Of a DNA stretch of 64,000 bases, positions 1-11,033 are shown in pieces. This DNA comes from Roseithermus sacchariphilus (GTDB lineage Bacteria; Bacteroidota; Rhodothermia; Rhodothermales; MEBIC09517), in assembly GCA_003285105.1 (NCBI GenBank), contig CP030158.1, positions 3,454,664-3,518,663 on the forward strand. The letters run 5' to 3'. Positions within the stretch are counted from its first letter, which is position 1. Every line of letters starts with the position of its first letter. Under the pieces are notes generated by a model. That model saw only the letters and a program-made list of their open reading frames with translations. It was not told the origin of the DNA and did not search any database. The position numbers were made by a program, and so were the translations under genes.

Positions 1-684
1 ATACAGGCTGGCGGCGCCATAGCCGTACAGGTCGTAGTCCACATCTCGCTTGAAGCGGTACCAGACACGGCCTCCGAAGTTGGTCACCGTGCCCAGAAAA
101 CCGAGAAGGGCCTCGGCAGTCAGCGTTTCGCTGACCTGCATCGTGCCGCTGAGCCCGTAGGCCGGCCAGGACGACGTAACGCCCAGCCCGAAGCGGCCTC
201 CCTGCAGCCCCACGGTCGTGGCGTCCAGGCTGTCGGCCGCCGCCCGAGGGGAGGCGGTGCGGAGGGAGACCTCGTGGGCTGGAGCGCTGACCGGGCGAAA
301 CGCCGCTGATTCCGTCCTCGGCGTGCTGTGGTGCTGCGCCTGGAGGCCGGGGACGGTCAACAGCATCAGGCCGCCCAGCACCATCGGAGACAGCAGCGGG
401 GCCGGGGGTGGGGTCAGGTACCGGCGAGCACCCAGCGCAATGGCCCACAGCACCGCCAGTTGAGCCGTCAGCTGGAGCCAGTGAATGTGGGGCGCCATCC
501 CGAGATGCTCCCCCAGTACCCCGAGGCGGCTGGACCATTGCGGCCCGGTCAGCAGAAAGGCGTACTCGGTGCCGTTGAACGTCGCATACGGGGGAAAGAG
601 CAGCATGAAGACGGTCAACACCCCGGCGACGTAGGAGAAGAAGCGGGCGGTGCGGGTCGGTGAGGAGGGCATGGCAGCAGACAT
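1..684 (-). CDS. Partial membrane / outer-membrane-like protein (runs off left edge)
   Basis: An open minus-strand frame of at least 228 codons runs from ATG at 684 off the left end without a stop. I do not recognise the family. The first ~140 residues hold two hydrophobic segments (around residues 10-32 and 75-95). A third hydrophobic stretch, about residues 103-122, ends in GLQAQ and looks like a lipid-face or signal-peptide cleavage region. After it the sequence changes to a polar, Gly/aromatic-alternating pattern (for example GGRFGLGVTSSW and FGGRVWYRF) like an outer-membrane beta barrel. Two genes could have been fused, or this may be one protein with an inner-membrane N-terminus. A second in-frame ATG at 670 is an alternative start; neither has a strong Shine-Dalgarno. 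It is divergent from the amidohydrolase at 901. Confidence 0.55.
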   Translation of the reverse strand, partial: MSAAMPSSPTRTARFFSYVAGVLTVFMLLFPPYATFNGTEYAFLLTGPQWSSRLGVLGEHLGMAPHIHWLQLTAQLAVLWAIALGARRYLTPPPAPLLSPMVLGGLMLLTVPGLQAQHHSTPRTESAAFRPVSAPAHEVSLRTASPRAAADSLDATTVGLQGGRFGLGVTSSWPAYGLSGTMQVSETLTAEALLGFLGTVTNFGGRVWYRFKRDVDYDLYGYGAASLY

Positions 685-900
685 GGCGGTGTTCCGGCTG
701 GTTGTGAAATCGGCCCGGATGGGGCCACCTGTCTGCATTGCGTAAGAAGCGCGCCGAAATCGTCATCCTACCCCCGTTTTTTTGGGGGAGGGCGAGAACA
801 GCAGGCCCAGCAAGGCCCCCGTCCGGTTGCGCGAGGCGGCCGGAACGTGCATACTGTGTTCGTCATCCAGGCCCATCACGATCTGTCAGGAGGGAATGCT

Positions 901-2238
901 ATGCTGCGGAATGGCGTGTTCATGTTCATGTGCCTCACCCTGGTGGCGGGGCTCTTCGCTCGGAGCGGGGCTGCGCAGGACCGCCCGATCGCTTTCGTCG
1001 GCGTCAACGTGCTCCCGATGGATGCCGAGCGCGTGCTGGAAGGGTACACCGTCGTCGTCGAGGGCGAGCGCATCGCCGCCGTCGGGCCGCAGGCGACGAC
1101 GGCCGTGCCGGAGGGGGCGCTGCGCATCGACGGGGCGGGGCGGTATCTGATGCCGGGGCTGGCGGAGATGCACGGGCACATCCCGCCACCCACCGCGGAC
1201 CCGGCGTACGTCGAGAACGTCCTGTTCCTCTACGTCGCCAACGGGATCACGACCGTCCGCGGGATGCTCGGGCACGAGGGGCAACTGGACCTGCGGGCAC
1301 GGGCCAACCGCGGGGACGTCCTCGCTCCGACGCTCTATCTGGCCGGCCCCGGCTTCAGCGGTCAGGCGGTCGACTCGCCGGAGCACGCCGCGGCGATGGT
1401 GCGGCGGCAGAAGGCCGAGGGCTGGGATCTGCTGAAGATCTTCCCCGGGCTGTCCCGGGAGGAGTACGATGCCGTGGCGCGTACCGCCCACACGGTCGGG
1501 ATCCGCTTCGCCGGGCACGTGCCGGCCGACGTCGGGGTCCTGCACGCGCTGGAGATGAAGCAGGAGACGATCGACCACATCGACGGCTACATCGAGCACC
1601 TGGGCGGCCAGGCCGGGCCCGTCGATGAAGCCGCCCTGGCCGACCTGGTCTACCGCACCCGGGAAGCCGGTACCTGGATCGTGCCGACGATGGTGCTCTG
1701 GGAAACCCTCCAGGGGACGGCCGACCTGGAGGCGCTCCGGGCCTTCGAGGAACTGCGCTACATGCCTCCCGATCTGGTGGCGTCCTGGACGCGCAGCTTC
1801 GAGCAACGGGTGGGCAGCGACCGGTTCGACCCCGTCGCCGCCCGCCACGTGATCGACAACCGCATGCGGCTGCTTCGTGCGCTGCATGAAGGCGGCGTGC
1901 GGATCCTCCTGGGCACCGACGCCCCGCAGCAGTTCAGCGTACCGGGGTTCTCGCTGCATCGGGAGGTGGTGCGCATGGCCGAGGCCGGGATGTCGCCCTA
2001 CGAGATCCTGGTGACGGGCACCCGCAACGTCGGGGAATACTTCCGGGATCGGGATGCCTTCGGCTTGGTCGTGCCCGGGATGCGGGCGGATCTGGTGCTG
2101 CTGGAGGCGAACCCGCTGGAGGACGTGCGCCACCTCCGCCGGCGGGCGGGGGTCATGGTCCGGGGGCGCTGGTTGCCGGAATCCGCCATCCAGGAGCGCC
2201 TCGCGCAGATCGCCGCGTCCTATGCCGGGGACGGATGA
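901..2238 (+). CDS. Secreted metal-dependent amidohydrolase
   Basis: 445-residue amidohydrolase-superfamily protein, probably exported. The start at 901 is chosen because AGGAGG lies at 888-893, seven to eight bases upstream. It gives a signal peptide (hydrophobic MCLTLVAGLF, cleavage near SGAAQ) directly before the beta-sandwich segment. Metal-site motifs are in the usual order: HGH (EMHGHIP), a lysine in LLKIFPG that could be carboxylated, His in FAGHV, His in IDHIDGY, and Asp in LLGTDAP. The C-terminal RADLVLLEANPL strand is typical of imidazolonepropionase/prolidase-like members of the superfamily. The substrate cannot be read from sequence; dipeptidase-like or cyclic-amide activity on scavenged compounds is plausible. 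It converges on gluQ with only 21 bases between the stops. Confidence 0.85.
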   Translation: MLRNGVFMFMCLTLVAGLFARSGAAQDRPIAFVGVNVLPMDAERVLEGYTVVVEGERIAAVGPQATTAVPEGALRIDGAGRYLMPGLAEMHGHIPPPTADPAYVENVLFLYVANGITTVRGMLGHEGQLDLRARANRGDVLAPTLYLAGPGFSGQAVDSPEHAAAMVRRQKAEGWDLLKIFPGLSREEYDAVARTAHTVGIRFAGHVPADVGVLHALEMKQETIDHIDGYIEHLGGQAGPVDEAALADLVYRTREAGTWIVPTMVLWETLQGTADLEALRAFEELRYMPPDLVASWTRSFEQRVGSDRFDPVAARHVIDNRMRLLRALHEGGVRILLGTDAPQQFSVPGFSLHREVVRMAEAGMSPYEILVTGTRNVGEYFRDRDAFGLVVPGMRADLVLLEANPLEDVRHLRRRAGVMVRGRWLPESAIQERLAQIAASYAGDG

Positions 2239-2259
2239 GCGTGCGCGACGGTCTGCGCG

Positions 2260-3297
2260 TCACCGCAACCGCTCCGCGAGGTCGGGCGGGAGCACCCAGG
2301 GGCTTCGGGACACGCGATCCCAGCTAAAGCAGGGGATGAGGTCGGCGGCGGAAAGGGGCTCCGGAGAAGGGATCAGGCCGAGCGACCAGGCCAGATACCC
2401 GACGAGGCGTTCCGGGCGGACACCGGCGGCGCGCAGGGCGGCCAGGGTGAGGCCTTCGTCCCGCTTCGAGAGCTTTTCGCCGTGCTCGTTCAACACCAGC
2501 GGGACGTGCGCGTAGGCGGGCGGGGTTCCCCCCAGCGCCTCGATCAGCTGGATCTGCCGGGCCGTGGAGGCCAGCAGATCGGCCCCGCGGACGACCTCGG
2601 TGATGCCCATGTGGAGGTCATCCACCACCACGGCGAGCTGGTAGGCGTAGAGGCCGTCCCGGCGTTTCAGCACGAAGTCGCCGACCGCGGTGTCGACGGC
2701 CTCGGTGATGCGGCCCTGCACCCGGTCGTGGAAGGTGACGGGGGTGTCGTCGACACGGAAGCGCAGGGCGGCTTCGGCCGGTGCCGTGCCGGTGCGGAAG
2801 GCGTCGTACCAGTCCGGCGGAAGCCGCCGGGGGCGCCAGGCCTTCGGGTAGGGCGGCAACCCCTCCCGGCCGTGCGGAGCCGACGCCAGGGCCTGCAGGT
2901 CCCGCCGGGAGCGGCGGCAGGGGAACAGCCGCCCCTGTTCGGCCAGCCGCTCCAGCGCCGCCTCGTAGTACGCCCCACGCTCCGACTGCACGTACGGCGC
3001 GTACGGCCCGCCCATCGACGGCCCTTCGTCCCAGTCCAGCCCGAGCCAGCGCAGATCCCGTTCCGCGGCCTCGGCCGCACCCGGGAGGCGGCGGGGCGGG
3101 TCGAGGTCCTCCAGCCGCCACACGAACCGCCCCTGCCGGTGGCGGACGGACAGCCAGGCCACGAGCGCCGTGCGGGCGTTGCCCACGTGCAGCCACCCGG
3201 TGGGGGACGGGGCATACCGACCGCGCACCGGCGGCACGGGCCCGCCCGGGCGGCCGGCGGCAGGGGGAGATGGATCGGCGGCAGGAGGGGACGTCAC
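2260..3297 (-). CDS. gluQ: Glutamyl-Q tRNA(Asp) synthetase
   Basis: Class I aminoacyl-tRNA synthetase catalytic core without an anticodon-binding domain. It is known to attach glutamate to the queuosine of tRNA-Asp. The HIGH-type motif appears as APSPTGWLHVGNART near the N-terminus and the KMSKS loop as EKLSKRDEG near residue 290. About 345 residues, close to the GluQ family length and much shorter than GltX. The putative zinc site is degraded: only one cysteine (LFPCRRSR) remains where many GluQ enzymes have a Cys-X-Cys pair. Start is uncertain. A GTG at 3297 leaves a ~30-residue Pro-rich leader, and no ATG sits close to the conserved domain. It is divergent from the HTH gene at 3467, so the promoters of both lie in 3298-3466. 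Confidence 0.85.
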   Translation of the reverse strand: MTSPPAADPSPPAAGRPGGPVPPVRGRYAPSPTGWLHVGNARTALVAWLSVRHRQGRFVWRLEDLDPPRRLPGAAEAAERDLRWLGLDWDEGPSMGGPYAPYVQSERGAYYEAALERLAEQGRLFPCRRSRRDLQALASAPHGREGLPPYPKAWRPRRLPPDWYDAFRTGTAPAEAALRFRVDDTPVTFHDRVQGRITEAVDTAVGDFVLKRRDGLYAYQLAVVVDDLHMGITEVVRGADLLASTARQIQLIEALGGTPPAYAHVPLVLNEHGEKLSKRDEGLTLAALRAAGVRPERLVGYLAWSLGLIPSPEPLSAADLIPCFSWDRVSRSPWVLPPDLAERLR

Positions 3298-3466
3298 GGG
3301 CACCTCGGGTGGGTGGGGCGGACACGCATCGGGCCGGGAGGGGGGGTGTCCACGATGGGAAACATAGGTTGGAACGTGCCGATTCAGTACCTTGCCACCG
3401 TTCCGTCCGGTTCCGGCCCGGTAGCCGGTGGTCCGCTCGCACCGACGAATGCAACGAGCCTTTCCC

Positions 3467-4459
3467 ATGCCCGCAGACGCGTCCGCCCCCGGTTCCCTGT
3501 TCGCGCAGGATATGCGCGCCATCCGTGAGCAGCAAGGCGTTACCATCGAGGCCATCCACGAGGAAACCAAGATTCCCATCGGCCTCATCGAAGCCTTCGA
3601 AGAGAGCGCGCTGTTCGATCACCCCCAGTTCAACATCGTCTATCTGCGTTCCTTCGTGCGCACGTACGCGGAGATGGTGGGGATCGACCCGCAGGAAGCC
3701 GTGGAGGCGCTGGACCGGGCGCGAGAGGGACGCTACGCCCGGGAACTGGCCATTACCCACCTCGGGCTGGCGGCGGAGGACGTCGCCCCCCCGCCCGAGC
3801 CGCCGCCCGAGCCGCCGGTCGAGCCGCGGGCTGAGCCGGAACCGCCGCGGTCCGTCCGCCCGCCGACGCCTCCGCCGGCGGCGGCGGGATCCGGTGCGCC
3901 GCCGGCCCCGACGCCGCCGTCTCCTGCACCGGCGCCCGCGGCGACCCCGGCCCATCCCGCTGCCTCGGCGTCCGACGTCGCAGCCGTCTGGTGGAAGAAC
4001 CCCCGCATTCTGTGGGCGCTGGTGGTCGCACTCGTCGTGGTGGCGGCCGTGCTGGTTGCCCTCGTGCTGGGGCGCCGGGAGCCCGCGCCCGAACCGGCCC
4101 TCGGGCCTTCCCCGGATTCGAGCCGGGCCGTCGTCGCCGACACCCTGGCCGTCGAGGTGCCGCCGCCGCGGGTGGTGCTGGGCGACACGTTCGTCGTGCT
4201 CGTGCGCGCGGCCCGGGATCGCCTGGACCCCATCCGCGTGAAGGTCGATCGCGATCTGCGGCGGCCCTACTGGATCGAGCAGGACAGCGCGCGGGCCTTC
4301 GCCGTCACCGAGCAGATCATCCTGGAAGAACAGCTCGACGACATCGAGGTGGCCGTGGACGGGATGCCCTATCCGGCCGACCGGCGCGATGCACGCGGGC
4401 GGCTGGTCCTCTCGCGCGCGGCCCTGCAGGCGTATCTGGACTCGCTGCATCAGCGGTGA
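3467..4459 (+). CDS. RodZ-like helix-turn-helix membrane protein
   Basis: 330-residue protein. Residues ~10-75 form a Cro/CI-like HTH_25 domain (LFAQDMRAIREQQGVTIEAI, then KIPIGLIEAFEE and VYLRSFVRTYAEMVGID) as in RodZ. Residues ~105-170 are a Pro/Ala/Glu-rich linker. One transmembrane helix follows (LWALVVALVVVAAVLVALVL, about residues 180-200), and then a DUF4115-like C-terminal domain. RodZ proteins connect MreB to the cell-wall elongation machinery; whether this one does so is an inference, as no mreB is in the window. An alternative in-frame ATG lies at 3449; I chose 3467 because it immediately precedes the domain. ligA follows 122 bases downstream on the same strand. Confidence 0.75.
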   Translation: MPADASAPGSLFAQDMRAIREQQGVTIEAIHEETKIPIGLIEAFEESALFDHPQFNIVYLRSFVRTYAEMVGIDPQEAVEALDRAREGRYARELAITHLGLAAEDVAPPPEPPPEPPVEPRAEPEPPRSVRPPTPPPAAAGSGAPPAPTPPSPAPAPAATPAHPAASASDVAAVWWKNPRILWALVVALVVVAAVLVALVLGRREPAPEPALGPSPDSSRAVVADTLAVEVPPPRVVLGDTFVVLVRAARDRLDPIRVKVDRDLRRPYWIEQDSARAFAVTEQIILEEQLDDIEVAVDGMPYPADRRDARGRLVLSRAALQAYLDSLHQR

Positions 4460-4479
4460 CGCCTCCGCCGGGGCGGTAG

Positions 4480-6702
<2,223 letters not shown>

Positions 6703-6765
6703 TTCCACCGCCGATCCCGGTGCCGGGACCGGCCCTCGTACCTGCATCCATTTCAAGAGAGATCC

Positions 6766-8295
6766 ATGCTCACGGCGCTCGATTATGCCGTTATTGCAAT
6801 TTACGTAATAGCCATCACGGCGTTCGGCATACGCGCCGGTGGGCGGCAGCGCTCGACGGCGGACTACTTCCTCGGCAGCCGCGACCTGCCCTGGTGGGCG
6901 GTCTGCTTCTCGGTGGTCGCCACGGAAACGAGCACGCTGACGGTGATCGGCGTGCCGGCGGTGGCCTTCGGAGGCACGCTGACGTTTCTGCAGATCACCT
7001 TCGGGTATCTGCTGGGCCGCATCATCGTCAGCCTCGTCTTTCTGCCGAAGTATTTCCACGGGAAGATGTCGACGGCCTATGCCTTCCTGGGCGAGCGCTA
7101 CGGCGACGGCCTGCGTGCCACGGCGTCGGTGACGTTCCTCGTGACGCGGCTCCTGGCCGACGGCGTGCGGCTCTTCGCCACCGCGATCCCGCTCAAGGTC
7201 ATCGCCAACTCGGCCGGCCTCGATGCAGGCTACGTCGAGATCATCGCCTTCATCGGCGTCGTGACGATCCTCTACACGTTGATCGGGGGGATCAAAGCCG
7301 TCGTGTGGATGGACGTGGTGCAGATGCTGGTGTACGTGGGCGGTGCCGTGCTGGCGCTGGTAGTGTTGCTCGTGGAGGTGCCGGACGGGTGGTGGGCGAC
7401 GGCCGAGGCCGCCGGGAAGACGATGCTCTTCGATCTGGGCCGGGGGGAGTCGCTGTCGGAGTGGTTCACCGAGCCGTACGTGCTGTTCACCGCCGTCGTG
7501 GGAGGCGCCATCTTCTCGATGGCCTCCCACGGCACGGATCAACTGATCGTGCAGCGGCTGCTCACCTGCCGCACGCTGCGGGACAGCCAGAAGGCGCTGA
7601 TCACGAGCGGGGTGCTGGTCATGGCGCAGTTCGCGCTGTTCTTGCTCGTGGGCCTGCTGCTCTGGAGCTACTACCAGGGGGCCTCGCTCGAGGCGCTCGG
7701 TCTGACGCGAGGGGATGAGATCTTCCCGAAGTTCATCATCGAAGGGTTGCCGGCCGGCATCTCCGGGCTGATCCTCGCCGGCATCATCGCCGCGGCGATG
7801 AGCACGCTGTCGTCTTCGCTGAACTCGCTGGCGTCGTCGACGATGATGGACCTCTACGAGCGGTTCAGCGGTCGGAGCCTGCCGCCGGACCGGGCCCTCC
7901 GCACGGCCCGGTTGCTGACGTTCTTCTGGGGCCTCGTCTTCATCGGGTTCGCCACGCTCTTTCGGGATCAGAACAACCCCGTGGTGGAGCTGGGGCTGTC
8001 CATCGCCTCCTTCACCTACGGCGGTCTGCTGGGGGTTTTTCTGCTGGGCCTGCTCATTCGGCGGACGAATCAGCGGGATGCGCTGATCGCCTTCGTGGTG
8101 ACCATCGCGGTGATGGTCGTGGTGATCTTCGGGCTGTGGTACGAGCCCGGGAGCGGGTGGACGTTCGTGTTCCGGCCGAGCGATGCGGTCATCAGCGCGC
8201 GGGGGCTGCGCTCCGTGGGATGGCCCTGGTACACGGTCATGGGCGCCGCCATCACGCTGGCCGTCGGATCCTTGCTGAGCCTGCGGCATAGGTAG
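6766..8295 (+). CDS. Sodium:solute symporter (SSS family)
   Basis: 509-residue polytopic membrane protein with about 13 hydrophobic segments, typical of the SSS/SSF family that couples solute uptake to Na+ entry. Recognisable family features are the N-terminal STADYFLGSRDLPWWAV motif after TM1, the unwound TM region with GRIIVSLVFLPKYF, and the conserved IYTLIGGIKAVVWMDVVQ-like loop (here LYTLIGGIKAVVWMD). Similar transporters carry sugars, proline, sialic acid or iodide, so the substrate is not assigned. Start at ATG 6766 follows AAGAGAG. It lies 63 bases after ligA and is followed by pgpH on the same strand. The first TM helix contains the second copy of the dispersed 12-mer. Confidence 0.9.
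   Translation: MLTALDYAVIAIYVIAITAFGIRAGGRQRSTADYFLGSRDLPWWAVCFSVVATETSTLTVIGVPAVAFGGTLTFLQITFGYLLGRIIVSLVFLPKYFHGKMSTAYAFLGERYGDGLRATASVTFLVTRLLADGVRLFATAIPLKVIANSAGLDAGYVEIIAFIGVVTILYTLIGGIKAVVWMDVVQMLVYVGGAVLALVVLLVEVPDGWWATAEAAGKTMLFDLGRGESLSEWFTEPYVLFTAVVGGAIFSMASHGTDQLIVQRLLTCRTLRDSQKALITSGVLVMAQFALFLLVGLLLWSYYQGASLEALGLTRGDEIFPKFIIEGLPAGISGLILAGIIAAAMSTLSSSLNSLASSTMMDLYERFSGRSLPPDRALRTARLLTFFWGLVFIGFATLFRDQNNPVVELGLSIASFTYGGLLGVFLLGLLIRRTNQRDALIAFVVTIAVMVVVIFGLWYEPGSGWTFVFRPSDAVISARGLRSVGWPWYTVMGAAITLAVGSLLSLRHR
6788..6799 (+). repeat. Dispersed 12-mer CCGTTATTGCAA, copy 2 (codons 8-12 of the symporter)
   Basis: Exact 12-mer, 22 bases inside the symporter gene, encoding A-V-I-A in the first membrane helix. 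The following bases (TTTACGTAATA) are also AT-rich. Confidence 0.95.
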
Positions 8296-8387
8296 CGGTT
8301 GACGTCCCACCCCGCCGGCGCTTCCGCCATTCCCGGTCTCCGTCCGGCGAGTCCCCCGGGGACGAACACGGCATACGGTACCAGTTC

Positions 8388-11033
8388 ATGGGCTTTCTGG
8401 AACAGATCGGTTTCACCCGCCGCAAGCCGCGGCCCGTCGGTCAACGCCTGGAGCGAGGGTTCGAAGATGAGAAGCGGGCGCGCCGGCAGAATGTGCTGGT
8501 CAAAGCCGCCATCTTCCTGGCCCTGGTCGTGATCACCGTCGCCGCCTTCCCGCGGGATGACATCTACGACTACACGGTGGAGGTCGGGCGCGTGTGGCAG
8601 CGGGAGACGGTGGTGGCTCCGTTCGACTACGCCATCCGCAAGCAACCCGAGCAACTGGCCGAGGAGCGGCGCCAGATCCGCCGCACGACGCCCCCCATCT
8701 TCCGCCGCCTGGCCGACGCTCCCGAGCGGATCGGCACCAACCGCGACCTGGTCGAGCAGCAGCTGGAAGCCATCTTCGAGGCGTACACGTCCTACCGCCT
8801 CCACGCCTCGCGGGGGCGCCTGGAGGAGGCAGCCCGGGACTCGGCGCGGTACATGGAACTGCGCCGGAGCGCCTGGCCCAAGCTCACCGCCGCGCAATGG
8901 CAGCTCCTGCTCAACGACGTGGCCGAGCGGGTCCCCGGCCTGGCGAGCACCAACCGGGAGCCCCGCACCGGTCCGCCCCTCTACGTAGACCTGCTCAACA
9001 AGGCCGCCCTCGTCGGCAACGAGCTGGTGCGCACCGGCGTGCTCAACATCCCTCGTGACAGCATCCAGGCGGATCGTGTGCGGGTCGTCGACGATGCGCA
9101 GAACAGCTACACGGAGTACCCGAAGGACCGCTTCCTCGGCCTGAATGACGCCTACACGGATTCCGCCCCGGCGGCCTTCGCCGAATATTATCCCGGCCGG
9201 CCCGATCTGGTGAGCATCGCCTCGGCGTTCTTCCGCGCCATCTTCGTGCCCACCTTCGAGTTTCAGCGGGAGGCGACGTACGAGGCCTGGCAGGAGGCCG
9301 AGCAGATGATCGAACCCGTCTACGGGAAGGTGCGCGCCGGGCAGGAGATCGTGCGGAACGGGCAGGTGGTGGACGAGCAGACGCGCCAGCTCTTGCTCTC
9401 GCTGGAACAGGCGCTGGAAGAACGAAGCGGGACGATCGTGACCTGGCAACGGATGCTCGGACAGCTGTTGCTGACGCTCCTCACGTACTTCCTCTTCTTC
9501 CTCTATCTCTATCTCCTGCGCCGCCAGATCTTCGACGACAACCGCCAGATCCTGCTCATCAGCCTGGTGTTTGCCGGCATCGTGGGGCTCTTCGCCCTGG
9601 CGCTGCGTGCGCCGATGGTGGTCATGTACGGCGTTCCGGTGGGGATTGCCTCGGTGCTGCTGACGGTGATCTACGACTCGCGCGTGGGGCTGTTCGGGAC
9701 GCTCACGCTGGCGCTGCTGGGCGCGCACCTGCTGGACTATGACTTCCTCTACGGCTTTTCGACGTTGTTTGCCGGCACCCTGGCGGTCTTCAGCGTGCGG
9801 GACATCAAGAACCGCGGGCAGGTGTTTCTCAGCGCGGGGCTGGTCTTCCTCGGCTACGCCGTGGTGTTCCTCGCCACCTGGCTCTTCAGCGGCACGTCGC
9901 TCGACGTGTTGCTGCGCTACCAGCTCATGGTGCTCGTCGGGTCCTTCCTGATGCTCGCGGCCTATCTGCTGCTGTGGGTCTTCGAGCGGGCTTTCGACAT
10001 CACCACCGACCTGACGCTGCTGGAGCTCTCCAACACCAACCGGCCGCTGCTCAAGGAACTCAGCCTCCGGGCACCGGGCACCTTCAACCATACGTTGCAG
10101 GTGGCGAACCTGGCCGAGGCGGCGGCCGACAGCATCGGCGCCAACGCGCTGCTGGCCCGCGTGGGAGCGCTCTACCACGACATCGGCAAGATGCTCAAGC
10201 CGGAGTATTTCGTGGAGAACCAGCGGCCCGGCCAGAACCCGCACGATGCGCTCAAGCCGCGCATGAGCGCGCTCATCATTGCCAGCCACGTCAAAGAAGG
10301 GCTGGAACTGGGCCGGCAGTACCGGCTGCCCAAGCGGGTGCTGGACTTCATCCCGATGCACCACGGGACGACGCGCATCGAGTATTTCTACCGTAAGGCG
10401 TGCGAGCAGCAGGGAGAGGGCGGGGCCGTGCAGGATGCGGAGTTTCGCTATCCCGGCCCGCGCCCCAACTCCAAGGAAACCGGCATCCTCATGCTGGCCG
10501 ATTCGGTGGAGGCCGCCAGCCGTAGCCTTTCCGAGCCCACCCACAAGCGCCTGGAAACGCTCATCGACATGATCTTCAAGGCGCGCATCGAGGACGGCCA
10601 GCTCAGCGATACCGACCTGACGTTTCGCGACCTCAACCGGATCAAGGAAACGTTTCTCTCGGTGCTGCTGGGCATCTACCACGTGCGGGTCAAATACCCC
10701 GGTCAGCCCGAGGAGAAGCCGGGGGATGCGGCCGAGGAGAAGCCGAAGGATGCAGCCCGGGAGCCGGAGGCAGCGGGTGTGGCCCCGGCTGGTTCGATGG
10801 GATCGTCCGACGGTGAGGACGGCCCGGCGTCCGCGGCTCCGTCCCGCGGGGAGGACGATCTGGGCCTCGACCCGGAGATGGACGGCCGGCGGCTTCGGGT
10901 CCCGAACGGGGAACAGGACGCCCCGGAGGCCCCGGAGGAAGCAGACGGTGCGGCCGAGAACGATGCCGGCGAGGCGCGCGAGGTCAGCTCGGAATCCGCT
11001 CGCGAAGGAGGTCCAGCGAGTCGCGGGCAATGA
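8388..11033 (+). CDS. pgpH: PgpH/7TMR-HD-type cyclic-di-AMP phosphodiesterase
   Basis: 881-residue membrane protein with the architecture of PgpH (YqfF). One N-terminal TM (FLALVVITVAAF, residues ~43-55) is followed by an extracytoplasmic 7TMR-HDED domain (~60-335) and a block of about seven TM helices (~360-535). A cytoplasmic HD domain follows (His in GTFNHTLQ ~566, HD in YHDIGKM ~595, HH in PMHHGTT ~657). PgpH enzymes hydrolyse c-di-AMP; the metal ligands needed for that are all present. Unusual is an Ala/Glu/Pro-rich, highly acidic tail of about 110 residues after the HD domain. The last 50 bases overlap the end of the convergent GntR gene, so the tail may be a late 3' extension. Confidence 0.9.
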   Translation: MGFLEQIGFTRRKPRPVGQRLERGFEDEKRARRQNVLVKAAIFLALVVITVAAFPRDDIYDYTVEVGRVWQRETVVAPFDYAIRKQPEQLAEERRQIRRTTPPIFRRLADAPERIGTNRDLVEQQLEAIFEAYTSYRLHASRGRLEEAARDSARYMELRRSAWPKLTAAQWQLLLNDVAERVPGLASTNREPRTGPPLYVDLLNKAALVGNELVRTGVLNIPRDSIQADRVRVVDDAQNSYTEYPKDRFLGLNDAYTDSAPAAFAEYYPGRPDLVSIASAFFRAIFVPTFEFQREATYEAWQEAEQMIEPVYGKVRAGQEIVRNGQVVDEQTRQLLLSLEQALEERSGTIVTWQRMLGQLLLTLLTYFLFFLYLYLLRRQIFDDNRQILLISLVFAGIVGLFALALRAPMVVMYGVPVGIASVLLTVIYDSRVGLFGTLTLALLGAHLLDYDFLYGFSTLFAGTLAVFSVRDIKNRGQVFLSAGLVFLGYAVVFLATWLFSGTSLDVLLRYQLMVLVGSFLMLAAYLLLWVFERAFDITTDLTLLELSNTNRPLLKELSLRAPGTFNHTLQVANLAEAAADSIGANALLARVGALYHDIGKMLKPEYFVENQRPGQNPHDALKPRMSALIIASHVKEGLELGRQYRLPKRVLDFIPMHHGTTRIEYFYRKACEQQGEGGAVQDAEFRYPGPRPNSKETGILMLADSVEAASRSLSEPTHKRLETLIDMIFKARIEDGQLSDTDLTFRDLNRIKETFLSVLLGIYHVRVKYPGQPEEKPGDAAEEKPKDAAREPEAAGVAPAGSMGSSDGEDGPASAAPSRGEDDLGLDPEMDGRRLRVPNGEQDAPEAPEEADGAAENDAGEAREVSSESAREGGPASRGQ

